A stretch of 64,000 nucleotides of DNA from the NCBI GenBank assembly GCA_928212115.1, contig CAKMRJ010005634.1, positions 172,985,472 through 173,049,471 of the forward strand, read 5' to 3'. Positions 34,541 to 46,947 of this stretch are shown here, piece after piece (position 1 is the stretch's first letter; every line of letters begins with the position of its first letter). The notes under the pieces were generated by a model. The model worked only from the letters and a program-made list of their open reading frames with translations, searched no databases and was not told where the DNA came from. The translations under genes and the position numbers were made by a program. This DNA comes from Lactuca virosa. Lineage: Eukaryota > Streptophyta > Magnoliopsida > Asterales > Asteraceae.

Positions 34541-34895
34541 AACTTGTCCTCAAGTTACATGAAAAGTCACATTAAAGTTTCTTAAAACTCATAAAAGTTG
34601 GCAAAGGTTACAAAATGAAGAGTCTTGTCTTCATTGAATGGTTTTATGACTCCATAACTTGCCCTCAAGTTATGGAGGTTCAAGAGTCACTTCATTAAGT
34701 AATAAAATGTGTAACCTTAATTAGTTCCATAAGTTACAAAAATAAAGAAAAGTTACATTCTTTTATTAGTTTAAAGTCTTCCATAACTTGTCCTCAAGTT
34801 ATGGAACTTGAAGAGTTTTTTAATTAAAACTACTTTAAACACATAAGTTATGGAATTAATTAGTTTTGAATATTTTCAAAACTTGCCCTCAAGTT
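34541..34895. repeat. Four AACTTGNCCTCAAGTT hairpin repeats in E's leader
   Basis: A 6-bp inverted repeat around a 4-bp loop at 34541-34556, 34656-34671, 34785-34800 and 34880-34895, spaced about 95-130 bp. The sequence between copies is itself loosely repeated (ATAAGTTA, AAAGTTACA phrases), suggesting an ancient roughly 120-bp tandem unit. Confidence 0.8.
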
Positions 34896-35326
34896 TTGGA
34901 ATATGTAAAGTTTCCCTCAAGAATACTTTAATTCCAAGTTAAGCCCTTAGAATTTTAAAAGTTAAAATTCAACCCTTATACTTTATAATATTATAAGTTA
35001 ATAATATTTATATATATATAAGAGTAAAGTCAGTCTTACCATTAGTAGGCCTCATTCACGAAGCCGGTCTATAAGGGGGGGTATAAGGTTACTGCCTATA
35101 AAATGGCAGTTTAATGGGTGTCCACTCTCACCCACCGCTTCCTTGACTGGTGGAGGGTCGTTAGCCGAACAGGTAGGACAAAGACTATAATTCTCCCTTC
35201 ATTAAAAGTATTAATGATAAATACTAAGTAACTAAACACTTATAAATTCCCAATCTTAGTTACTTAGGAAAATGTGAATAAGGTGCTAATCCATGAAATT
35301 ACACTTTGCACTTTGTTTAAGCCGTT

Positions 35327-35439
35327 AGTGGAGCGTGTGTGGTTAACCGGCACACTAACCTAGACTTAACAAGGTAGGCAAAGGGTAACTTAATGTTTAT
35401 CATAGTATCGATGGAGCGTGTGTGGTTAACCGGCACATC
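35327..35439. repeat. Direct repeat TGGAGCGTGTGTGGTTAACC
   Basis: TGGAGCGTGTGTGGTTAACCGGCACA occurs at about 35330 and about 35413 in E's leader, about 83 bp apart. Confidence 0.8.
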
Positions 35440-35637
35440 GATTGAGGGGTAAACACTTAAGGGTACCAAGTAATTTGCATGGTTACTTCACACCTTGTTT
35501 TGTGATCCTCGACATCCCAGTCACAAAACTTGAAGGGCACACTCGAGATTGAAACATGCCATTGAAAAGTTCAATGAATCTCAAAAGATCTAGGAGTTTC
35601 AAATCCAATTAAAACCTAATAATACATTTCGTTTATC

Positions 35638-36410
35638 TTGGTGGAAATTGGTGAATCGTCATTCACCTACCTTCAGATATTTTATAGCTTGGATTACGGC
35701 ATCCCTCTTCTAAGTTATAAAATAGTTTGTTGGGTCCTAGCCTTAATATTTCATATTGGGTGTCATATTAAGGACTTTAGATCAACTATCTTGAATATCT
35801 CCCAAAAGATGTCTAAGTTCAGACATCTATGATCTTCCCAAATCTCTTGGAACTTTACTTCTTTCACCTCCTCCAGTTATTCTCCCTAACCCACAAGTTC
35901 TTGAAAAGTTTAAGGTCACTCAATCCCTATTGGCAAGCAAGGTCTATGTGTGATCACATCTTGGAGATGAAGTTAAGTATTCACAAGCCGGGAGAGTTGG
36001 GTGTCAAAGTCTTGAGAAAGTTGGTGGTTCAATCACTTTCTAAGTCACATAGTGAGTTCCTTTGGGACTCCTATGATACAGACTATGACAAGACCCTTAA
36101 TGATCTTATCTATTTGCTTGGTACTGCTGAATCAGCAATGATTTGGAAGGCTAGTAAAGCAAATCTGATTAGTAGATCAACTTCCAAAACCTTCAATGGA
36201 CATTGACAATGGTAACATTGGATACCCAGAAAAAGCATTCTCTTCCCAATGGAAAGGGATTGGCCATAGTCAACCCGGTTGACCAAATGGTAAAGAGAAA
36301 GGCTAAGTCTGAGATAGTCCCATTACCAAAGAGTCCATATGTTTATCTTGCCAAAGGAAGGGGCATTGATTGCGAAGCTGCCTATTTACCAGAAAGATCA
36401 TAAGGTTGAT
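35638..36410 (+). pseudogene. Element E Gag remnant
   Basis: A frame over 35829-36206 reads CDHILEMKLSIHKPGELGVKV, LVVQSLSKSHSEFLWDSYDTDY and ESAMIWKASKANLI. These match the copia Gag pattern (CDHILEMK, LVLQSLP..., AESAMIW). A zinc-knuckle-like CX2C..GH..C block (about 36340-36395) follows after a frame change and is broken by a stop. Capsid protein, decayed. No start codon for the whole Gag can be chosen. Confidence 0.65.
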
Positions 36411-38476
36411 CAAGTCAAGAAGTTTGACTCTTCTTCAGGTAAAAGTCCACTATCTAACTCTGTTAAGTTTCTATTATGAGATTCTCATTACATGATGTGA
36501 CTGGGTCACATGTTGATGCTTTAAGAATCAAAGAAAAGTGAAGAAACTTAAAGGAAGTACATGCTGATTCTGATCACGAAGATGGATTGCGATCGCATGG
36601 TTTGGTGATCAGAATTTTTGAAGCTGTTACTAAGGAGTTATGATATATTGCTTAGGAATATATAACAACAAGTTTTCATATGGATTGTAAGGATAAGTTT
36701 TTCCGCAAAGTTTTAAAATAAAAGAAAAAATGTTTAATTTTATTTATTTTAAATATCCTTACAGTGGCATTTGTGAAAAAAGGTTGTTTATATGATTCCG
36801 TTGATAGCAATATTGGAAAAATGGACTTAATTCTTCCGTTTGTGGTAGTGTCATAATTTACCAAATAAGGAAAGATTCTCATCACCCAAGGTTTCAGTTG
36901 GATAGACTCTTGGAAATCATGCAAGTTGTATAGTATGATGAATGAGAACTTTCAGCTTTGGAAAATTAAGACTAATTCCTTGTTCACATGTATATGTGAG
37001 TCAAGTAAAGGACTAAAGGGATCGAGTACACATTCTTGTGCACTGGTCATGTTCACCACAAAGCTCGTTAAGACTATTCGTCATGATTTACTAAAGTTTA
37101 GTAAATATGGTTATACTTACAAGTTTAAGTATAATTCCGAAACATTGGAAAAGCTTCAATGTATGGCAGAACGAATGAGAAGAATCAAATTTGGCAGAAA
37201 GATAAAAGTTTCTCAAATCTGAAAAGATGGGAGAGTACTTTAGTATCATGTTTATGATCATCTTAATGATTAAGATACCATATCACAATTGATCCTCTAA
37301 GGTCATCTTAGTGCATTTTTATGACTAAGAAGAGGAGTCATGAATTGTTGAAATGGTTAAATCAAAAAGATGAGTCATACTTCGTTCCAAAACAATTCTT
37401 AGAGTCATACTCCAAGATTGTAACTTGAGTGACATATCTTAAAGAAGGTTTATTAACACTAGTCAAATGGAAGAGTAAAAGGTTATCTACTCTTGTACAT
37501 TTGAAATTGGTAAGTTGTGATGTTTTGGATAAAACAGAGACCAACTTAGACCAAGTGTGTGAAGTGTTTGTCTTGATAAAGAATCTGCACTATCTCTTGT
37601 ATATTTGGCAAGTGAGTCTTATATGTCAAGAGGACAGTGGGAGTCCTAAAGCTCTTGAACGTTTCAAGACCTAATCAAGAATAAAACCTAGAATTCTTCA
37701 CTAGCACACGACTTGAGGTGTATAACCTATCGTGTTGACATTTCTGTGCCTATTCAAGTTGACTTTGCATAGTAGTTCTGAGAGTTCTCAATTGGTTTCA
37801 CAACTACTTGGAAGCAATGGCAGGCCCTATACTGCCAGGTGGCAAGAAGTTAAGATTGCATAAGTTCAGTCCATATGAGTTTGGATTTGTCATTATCCTT
37901 GTCTTGTGACTATGGTTTTGACGATTCACATGGATAAGAACACATACACCATAAAATCTAAGGGTCATAAGGTTTCTCTCCGATTCATGAAAATGATGGT
38001 GAGGAAACACTTCCACCAAGTAGATTTGAAGCAGATGGCAAAAGGTCTAAACAATTGAGACTATGATTACGACATCCCTTTTCATAGTTCTGAAATTGTT
38101 TAGACACACATGCATGCTATCTAAGGAAAGGTGTATGCTTTTGATAAAGTTTTATCAAAGCATCTCGTATCAGACATCTGAACTTTGGTAAGAAAGTCAA
38201 TAAAGTATTGATTTCTAGAAGTCCAGCTGATTTCTGAGTATATGTCAAAGCTAGTGGGAGCATAACAGTTATGCTAATAATCATCATGTTAGTGGGAGCA
38301 TGATAATTATTATTAGTGTTGCAAGTTAGAAATGTTAATTATTGAAAACAAAAGCTTCAATTCGTGAGGCTGCAGGGATTGAAAAAGTTGTTTTGCTATA
38401 ATTAAGGGAGAGGATATACTTCATTTCGGTTCTAAAGGCTTAGATTGAGACCTTAATCATCTTTAGTCAAAATATA

Positions 38477-38524
<48 letters not shown>

Positions 38525-40283
38525 TTTCATGTTGGATTGGTTCAACTTAAGGAAATTCTATATATTGCGTTCTCAAAATTCGATTATGATTACGGCATCC
38601 CTCTTCATAGTCAAATTTTGAAAACATGGCAAATAAAAATATTGTAGCAAAAGACTGATCTAGAATCATGTCTTTATGTGAGACATCATGAATCGTGTAC
38701 CATTTGCTTTGGGTACAGGATCGATTGCATGTGCTATAATATTTGTCATTTCTAAATTTTTCCAAATGACCAGAGGCATTAAGAAGGGAAAAGGTCTAGA
38801 ATTGGATATGACTAAAATGATTAAGCAATTGTCGAGGACAATCTGAGGTTTACCAAAGATTGGTTGCTCAGGGACAGTTGGAAGTATACTGCTAATTTTG
38901 GAAGGACCATATTGACATATTCTGAAAAGAGGCATCTCTTATTCAGAAGTGATAGTCAAAATGAGAATATGGAGTTGTCTCCATAGGTGGAAGTTATCTG
39001 TGTAAGATTAGAAAACTTAATGCAAGAAGCATGTCCAAAGCCATGTACTTTGAATATGAGACTTAGTTTCCATGGAGTTGATCTCCATTGGAATACCTTA
39101 TAATGACTGTTGACAAGTCTTTGTGACTTTGTACATATTCATTACAGGAGGGTCAGTGCATATAAGTTTAAAATCTAAACATATTTCGATAAATGATAGG
39201 AATTTGAAATTCTCACATTTTTCGATAAGGATTTGGGAGTGTGAAATTAGAATCATTTAAATTATGTTCAATTGGTTTATTTCACAAAGTAAGGATCATA
39301 GACAAACATAGAGTGCATACTTGGTGTATGGCAAAGCTATTGTTTAAGAAAAACATAGTGTACATGCTTGGAGCATGGGACAACTACTGTTTTTAATTCA
39401 AGTATAAAGTTGATAAAACCGAAACAATGAATAATGAGTAATCAGTATGGTGATAAATAAAAGTGTTTATTTATATTCATAGGGTTTGATACCATATTTG
39501 ATTCATTTATTCTTGTGTTTCACTTTGCATGTTTTGACTTCCAGAATAACTAAGTCGCTCTTCCTGAATGATTAAGTTATTCAAACCATCCACAGTCGGT
39601 CATATGTTGGAAGGAGATATGAATCAAGACTGTCATGGGTTGGTTTGTAGAGGTCCAAGTTGGTGGACAAAGTGGTGCTACAACACTCATGAGTGCTCAT
39701 AAGTTCTGAATATTGGATTCAACCCGCGCTCATTTGAATCACTTCATGGATTTTATCACGAGTGATCATGAGACAATAATATCTTATATTCTTCAAACCT
39801 AGAGATATGAGTTGTTACTATGAGTTGGTTGTACATTGATTGCACGAAAACGCATTCGGTAACTCGATGTTATAAAACGTGCCTTTGTGTATGATTCAAC
39901 AAGTAGTAGAACAAGCCATATGAGTCGAAGTTTATCCATTCCTTTTACCTTCGGGATAAAAGCGATATCTGTGGGCCCCTTGATGATTTAAAGATGATAC
40001 ATGTGAGTGCTTGGCCAAGCCAGGACTGATTTGATTTGTTCAATCAGTCAGCCATCATGAATCGGAAATCGGGAAACAACAGATGGACAGAGAGAATGAT
40101 TTATAATCCATGTCTCAGTCCATATGATATCTAGAATGGAGGAATATATGATCCCTTATCTAATGGACAAGTCATTGACAAGGTCAGAGTTCAGTTACAA
40201 GGTCAGAGTTCGACAGCGGCTTTTGAGAGCTACGATTGCCAGTTGGTTCTTGAAGTCATACGAAATAATAGTTTTAGACTTAT
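36411..40283 (+). other. Non-coding interior of element E
   Basis: Occupies the place of pol but shows no RT or integrase catalytic motifs and is full of stops. It has a TA tract (38475-38520). A phrase close to GATTACGGCATCCCTCTTC recurs at about 35693, 38065 and 38588. Confidence 0.6.
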
Positions 40284-40296
40284 CCAAGTGGGAGAC
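40284..40296 (+). other. Polypurine tract of element E
   Basis: AAGTGGGAGAC immediately before the 3' LTR TGTTGG; typical copia PPT. Confidence 0.9.
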
Positions 40297-41079
40297 TGTT
40301 GGATTAGTGTCTAAGTCCATAACTATATTTGGTATGTACTTGACCCGACCAGGCATGGTCCATTTGGGTTGCATGGCATCATGCACTTGGATAGACTAAA
40401 TGAGAGAAATAAGACACTTATGGTTATTAATATATTATAAGTTCTAATATATTAATAATAAGAATAATAATATTTAATTAGCATTGATCAAGAATTAATT
40501 TAGAATTAATTATGTGATCAAAAGAAGACTAATTAAATATATGGCTTGATTGTGTAAATCATCCATAACTTATATAGTGGGCCAAAGCTCCATGGATAAT
40601 CAAGTTGGGTTAAACCCATAGGATGCTCCATGGATGCTCCATGGAGGTTACTTAACCCATGGGTCATGGAAATGAAAGGTCATGACAATTAGGGTTTACA
40701 TGGTGTAACCCTAATTGTAACATACTATATAAGCATCATATTATTCACCAAAATTGGCACTAGTGTGGGAAAAAAAAGGGCTAGCCGATTTCTTGAAGTG
40801 TGGATTTCTCTCTAAGTTATTCCAAGAGCATTTGATGTTGTGTGAGCCATTTGAGGTGTCACATTTGAGGCACTATGCACTCAAGCCCCATGGAGTCAAG
40901 CTACACTACAAAAGGTATGTATTCTATCTATATTATTACCCAAGTATCTATGATTGTATGCTAGATAGGGTAATACCTTGGAATATTAGCATTTGCATGT
41001 ATATTAGAGAAAACATAGATCCAAGGTATTTAGGGTTGCATGTACACCATAGGAGTGTTAGAATGCTCAAAACCCATCA
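40297..41079 (+). repeat. 3' LTR of element E
   Basis: 783 bp, same length as the 5' LTR with two differences; ends CCCATCA. Confidence 0.95.
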
Positions 41080-41084
41080 AAAAC

Positions 41085-41319
41085 ATGATAAGAATTTATC
41101 AAAGCATTTCTTTAAAGAAATGTCTTTTCATTATATAACAAAATCTCGGGATGTCATGTTCAACATAGACCTTACACAGATAATTATAACTACGAGCCTA
41201 TAATCCTTATCTCTCGTTACGTCAGCCAACTTATGCTCTTGTGCTACAACCTGTAATACAAAGAAAACTGAGTGGGTCAGGCTTGGGAGCCTGGTGAGCA
41301 TATAGGGTTTTCAACCCAC

Positions 41320-41358
<39 letters not shown>

Positions 41359-43394
41359 CATCAAACGATCATTCCAATTACCCATCCCCATTATCTTCCT
41401 TACTCTTAAGGGTCTACCCTAAGAGTCATCTATTCGTTCACTCCGTATTAGGCACTAAGACAATAGCTGCCAGGATTCTTTATTAGACACTAAGCCAATA
41501 GCTGCCAGGATTCTTTATTTGGCACTAAGACAATAGCTGCTAAGGTTCTTTCGTAAAGCACTAATTCCATAGCTGCTATGGCTCATTCATCGCGTACTAA
41601 ATCCATAGCTACCAGTGTAGGTACTAAGTCCATAGCTACCAACGTTTATCTAACAGGTACTAAGTCCATAGCTATCATCGTCTATCTATCAGTACTAAAT
41701 CCATAGCTACCAGCGTTCGTCTATACGGTACTAAATCCATAGCTATCATCGTCTATCTATCCGTACTAAATCCATAGCTACCAGCGTTCGTCTATACGGT
41801 ACTAAATCCATAGCTACCAAGGTTTATCTATACAGTACTAAATCCATAGCTACTGAGGTTTATCTTTACAGTACTAAATCCATAGCTACTAGTGTAAGTA
41901 CTAAGTCCATAGCTACCAACGTTTGTCTATACGGTACTAAATCCATAGCTACCAAGGTTCGTCTTTCGTCTCATCCTCAAACTCATCCGTCATCACACAC
42001 CAACTAATTCGTCTACCCATGTTCTACCCAACATATTTGTAGATATAACATACATATACAGTTTAACTCATTTAAAACCTATATAAAACATCCATTCCAC
42101 GCTTATCTCAAATAAACAACAATATATAAACACATAACACGTATTTCGTAGCAAATACTTAATACTTATATGTTAGAAGAAAGTAATTATACACTCACTC
42201 ATAACATAGATATAATACATTCAACCAATACTTGTACTAAGATCGTGTTTTTGAAAGGGACTATACACTCACTTGATCAGAAGATGATCGGACAGCACTA
42301 CGGCTCTAAGAGTAGTAGCTCTTCGGTGAAACTAGAATATCTTCTAATACCTGGCTTCTCGCAGGCAGAGCTTCGGCTCAGAAACTCCTTTCTCCTCGGG
42401 ATCTTCGGGGCTTAGGGACTCGCTTCGGGTCTCGGGATGATATCGGGGCTTCGGGGGGGGTTAAAAGAGGGCTTAGAGAGATTATCGGGAGTGAGAGAGA
42501 AGAGATAGAGCAACCAAAATCGGCTGACACTCGATTTCTATTTATAGGGTCATTTTTCAGCTCTCACATCGTGAATTTTAAGTTCTCACATCGTGAACTT
42601 AGTCGTCACTGCATGCGTCATCACAGGTTGCGTCTGACAGGCTCTGAAAGGTCAAATCACTGAGTTCACGTCGTGAACTCTGACACAGTATCGGGGTTCG
42701 CGCCCCGAACTTCAGAAATTCATAACTTTCGCATACGAGCTCCGTTTTCGACGTTCTTTATATCGACGCGTAGGTGAGACTATTCTCTACAACTCTCGTT
42801 TAGACTCCGTCGGCTAATTTTAACATTATTTTTATTATATTTTTATTGTATTATTTTTAGTAGGCCAGGACAGGAAAACTCCGTTAGAAACTCATAACTC
42901 CTTCATCAGACGTCCGTTTTCGTCTGTCTTTTTACCGTTGGACTACTATCAACGAGATCTTCGATTCTTGTTTAGATTGTTTCGGCTAAATCTCGCTCGA
43001 TCTCATATTCGAACTTCGAGCTGTACACTGCTAAGCCGAAACTTCGAAAAATCATAACTTCCTCATACGAAGTCAGATTTGGGCGTTCTTTTCATGCACG
43101 CTCTCGGTTTAACATATTCTACAACTTTCGCTTAGATCGCTAAATCCAAATATCGCTCTATTGTAAATTCACTATTTACGTTGCGCTGTGTCGTGCCGGT
43201 TCTGTCGCAAAACTTCGACATGTCATAACTTCTTCGTTATAACTCGGATTTTGGCGTTCTTTATATTTTCGGAAACCTTGAGACATATACTACAACTTGG
43301 TTAAGATTAATCCTTCTAAATAATCTTCCATCAAAAAGTCATTTTTGATGCTTATCGTCTCTAAATTGTCTAGCCCGGATCTACGGTCGTTACA
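41085..43394 (-). repeat. 5' LTR of element C, outer fragment
   Basis: Continuation of the LTR begun at 33177; ends CGTTACA at 43394 next to the GACCA target duplication. Carries the same 15-unit minisatellite (41450-41962). One TCACGTCGTGA dyad has been lost by deletion between two copies (about 42663-42680), and two others show CG to CA (about 42568-42600). Confidence 0.93.
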
Positions 43395-43925
43395 GACCAG
43401 CTATGTTTTGATCGATATTATCGATGTCAGCGACCACCGTATCGCAACAGCCTTTTACCGGCGACCACCACAGCGCAGGAGCCCATTGCCGACAACCACC
43501 ACAACACCCCATTATCGGCGACGACCTATTGCGACTCAAAACGAATGGAAAAGGTCTGAATCCTCCCTTATTTTTTATTTATCTTTTGTTTTGGTGTTAT
43601 TGTAATGATTTTACCGTTTTAATTTAATGATTTAAGGATTGTTGTCGGAAAAATCACGTTTCTGCTGGAATACGTCCACCACCAGTCTTCTACGCCAAAT
43701 TACATAACCAGGTTTCTTTATAACATACGTATTTGTGTATTTATATTATGTGTATGTACATATGTATTTTTATGTGTTTTTGTAAGTATGTATAATGTAT
43801 GTATATGTGTAATGTATATATAAATGCATGTATTTATGGTGAAAATAAAAAAATTATGTATGTTTATATATGTGTGTTTGTTTGTCATGTGTATTTGTAT
43901 TTGTATGTATAAGTGTATATATATA

Positions 43926-43960
43926 TACACTTATACATATATTACAATCATAAATGGTAA

Positions 43961-44021
<61 letters not shown>

Positions 44022-44056
44022 TTACCATTTATGATTGTAAGTATATATAAGTGTAT
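43926..44056. repeat. Inverted repeat with TA-repeat core
   Basis: The left arm (CACTTATACATATATTACAA, then TCATAAATGGTAAAACAA) is inverted on the right (TTGTTTTACCATTTATGA, then TTGTAAGTATATATAAGTG), with about 50 bp of TA between. The arms are about 37 bp with few mismatches. It lies in the CACTA-1 interior. Either a small TA-inserting fold-back element or a TA expansion inside a palindrome. Confidence 0.75.
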
Positions 44057-44103
44057 TTTAATATGTTAATTTTTATATATAGATGTCTATTATGTACAAG
44101 TCT

Positions 44104-44105
44104 AT

Positions 44106-44152
<47 letters not shown>
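44104..44152. repeat. (TA)n microsatellite
   Basis: About 48 bp of TA in CACTA-1. Confidence 0.95.
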
Positions 44153-44156
<4 letters not shown>

Positions 44157-44555
44157 AAGTGTATGTATATGTATGATCACCTAACTTGTATATTTGTATG
44201 CAATTTCGAAAGTATAATGCTATAAAATAAAGTGTATTTGTATGTATATGTAATATGTGTATTTGTATGTATATGTTGTAGGTAGTGTATGCAATTTGGA
44301 AACTACAATGCTATGATGAAAAAATGAAAAACAAAAAAAAAACAAAGTAGTATGCTATAATGGAAAGTAGTATTTTTATATGTGTATTTGTACGTATAGA
44401 AAATTATATATGTAGTTTGTGTATTTCTATGCCATTTGGAAACTATAGTGTTATAGATTAAAAAAAGAAACAATGTAGGATGCTATATAATAGAAAGTGT
44501 ATTATTTTTGTATATGCAATATGTGTAACTTTTATTCATATTGTAATTTTACAAG

Positions 44556-46673
44556 ATATAAATGGGGTTTAGTTGGGCGATACTCTTCTACGTGATGGCG
44601 AATGTTATGGGCCTCGGACATGGAGGTGATGGAGTCGAGGATCCACCACCTCCAGTAGGCTTTAGTCGTGGACAACACGAACATGATGATAAGTCTTATT
44701 AATTATGATATATTTATTAGCTATTTTTATCAATTTATTATAAGTTGTCATGACTAATATTTTTAATTATATTTTTCAGCTGAGCTTCCCCAAAAAAGAG
44801 GAGGCCTAGCAAAAAACATCCAACTATCAAAGTTGATACAGGCAAATAAGGGAAAGCCCGTCGATTTGGATTTCGACAGAGAGCTCACATATTCCCCTAT
44901 CGGGAACCGTGGTAATTGGTTTACCCGTGATATTGGGAGGTATATGTGGATGAACATCCCTTTGAACGTATCTGGTTGGGAGAATGTTTCCCCCGCTTTA
45001 AGGAATGTCACAGTCGTGCATCTAAAGGTAACTTGGATAATATTTTAAGTTTAGTTGTGATTGATACTTAATTAACTAACCTTTTTGTACTTGTAGAATA
45101 AGTTTGATTTGGACAAGGTTAACTTGGATCCCGAGCGTGCTCAGTTGTTACAGAGCATTGATGCAACTTTACAAAGAGTTTATAGAGGCCGAAAAAATAA
45201 AGCGCATATTTATTTTCAGAATGTCAGGGCGTTTACAGATATCCCAAGGGCATTAGCCAGTCCTTCCCCCTACCCCCCCCCCCCCCCCCCCCCGATGGTA
45301 TGTCACATGAAAATTGGACGCAAGTAGTCGAACATTTTCAAACGCCCGAATTTTTAAAGCGTTCGGCGTCAAACAAAGGAGTCTGTGCACAACAAGTAAG
45401 TTGTAAACAGAGGGGGATCGTGCTCGTATAGCAATGCATGTTTCAAAGAAATAAGTTATGATATATTTAACTGTTTATGTAAATTATAATTAATCTAGTT
45501 TTTAATGTTATATAGGACATCACTCGAATCAAAGCATTTCGTTAGGCTAATACTGATCATCAAGGGGTATTTAGTAATCCTGCAGTCGAGCAACAATACG
45601 TAAGTGGTTAATTTGTATTTTTCATATAAGTGTTTATATCGTCAAGGGGTATTTAGTAATCTAGTTTTTATGATATTTATCATTTTTTTGAAAATACATA
45701 ATGCTTTACTCCTTGAGATCAGTCAACAAACTCAAGCTTCTTCTGAAGCTAGCGTTCTAACACCAAAGGATACACAAAATTGTTTTGAAAGAATATTGGG
45801 TGTTCGACGAGGCCATATCAGAGGCATCAGGCGTAAACCTTCTACGGTGGTGTCAATGTACGGCCAGGAACAACCACTGACACAGCCACCGCCACAATCA
45901 TAGGTGACAAAACTATTTAATTTTGGTAATTGTTTCAAATGTTGGTAATTGTTGGTTTAGTAATAGTTTCAAATTTTGGTATTTGTTAGTTTGATAATAG
46001 TTTATATGTTTGGTAATTGTTAATTTATGAAAGTACAATGCTATAATGGAAAAAAGTGAAAAAAAAGTACAATGCTATAGTGTGTTATATGCAATATGTG
46101 TAGTTTGATAATTGTTAGTTTATGAAAGTACAATGCTATAATGGTATTTTGTAGTTTGGTAATTGTTAGTTATAGTACAATGCTATAATGTGTTATATGC
46201 AATATGTGTAATTTGGTAATTGTTAGTTTATGATAGTACAATGCTATAATTTTGTTTTGTAGGTTGGTAATTGTTAGTTATAGTACAATGGTATAATGTG
46301 TTATATGGAATATGTGTAATTTGGTAATTGTTAGTTTATGAAAGTACAATGCTATAATTTTATATTGTAGGTTCGTAATTGTTAGTTATAGTACAATGCT
46401 ATAATGTGTTATATGCAATATGTGTAATTTGGTAATTGTTAGTTTATGAAAATACAATGCTATAATGATATTTTGTAGTTTGGTAATTGTTAGTTATTGT
46501 ACAATGCTATATTTTGTACTTAGCTTGTATGTTTTGTATCTCGAATGTTAATGTGTTGGTTTAACTTATAAGACTATGTTGTTTAATTAGTAGTTGGAAA
46601 TGCTTCAAACAATGTTAAAAGATCCGACATGTAGTGTCGCACTTGAAGATTTGTTTAGTTCGTTGCCACAATG
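44556..46673 (+). pseudogene. CACTA-1 TNP1-like (En/Spm-type) gene remnant
   Basis: Exon-like blocks at about 44556-44689, 44780-45027, 45097-45395, 45516-45600, 45723-45903 and 46592-46673 have GT and AG borders (for example 45028-45096 and 45396-45515). The protein fits plant En/Spm-associated TNP1/Transposase_24-like proteins: GKPVDLDFDRELTYSPIGN, the region IPLNVSGWENVSPALRN, then RSASNKGVCAQQ and later ERILGVRRGHIRGI. A TAG at 45543-45545 and a 21-bp C run (45273-45293) disrupt it. Such proteins bind CACTA ends and do not by themselves catalyse cutting. Confidence 0.7.
46010..46530. repeat. Tandem repeats in the last intron of the CACTA-1 gene
   Basis: About eight drifting units of TTTGGTAATTGTTAGTTTAT, GAAAGTACAATGCTATAAT and TATATGCAATATGTGTAA. 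The same unit, inverted, fills 50560-50660 and 62460-63090 in the CACTA-3 remnant. Confidence 0.85.
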
Positions 46674-46947
46674 AAATGAAACCGGAGGAAACGAGTAGAG
46701 CGATGATGACGAGTAGCTAGTTGTAGGGTTTTTTTATGTTTTTTTTTGTAAGTATTTTAAACTAGTATTTTCGATATTTTGTATTATGTTAAATCTGAGT
46801 ATTTTAGACGGATGTTGGATTAATATTTTGGAATGGAAGGATGTAGAATTAGCTTAATTAATATCATGACAATTTTTATACTTTTTATACAGTTTTTTTT
46901 TTAATTTTAATGTGAAATAAAAAATAAAAAAATAAAAAATACCAATA

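Larger units (their letters stand above)
33290..41079 (+). mobile_element. Ty1/copia element E, very recent, non-autonomous
   Basis: Exact 5-bp target duplication AAAAC (33285-33289, 41080-41084). Two 783-bp LTRs (TGTTGG...CA) differ at only two positions by eye. The PBS is TGGTATCAGA and the PPT AAGTGGGAGAC. The 6.2-kb interior has a Gag remnant and no ORF over 130 codons. No RT or integrase catalytic motifs were recognised. It interrupts the 5' LTR of element C. Confidence 0.93.
28166..43394 (-). mobile_element. Ty3/gypsy element C, gag-only derivative, inside CACTA-1
   Basis: The target duplication GACCA flanks it exactly (28161-28165, 43395-43399). The LTRs start TGTGACACCC and end CGTTACA in plus coordinates. 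PBS TGGTATCAGAGC (minus) is at 33163-33174, and a PPT (AAGGGGGAGATAAT) follows 30673. The internal region is only about 2.5 kb. It codes for Gag and nothing recognisable as protease, RT or integrase. Copia element E is inserted in its 5' LTR. Confidence 0.93.
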
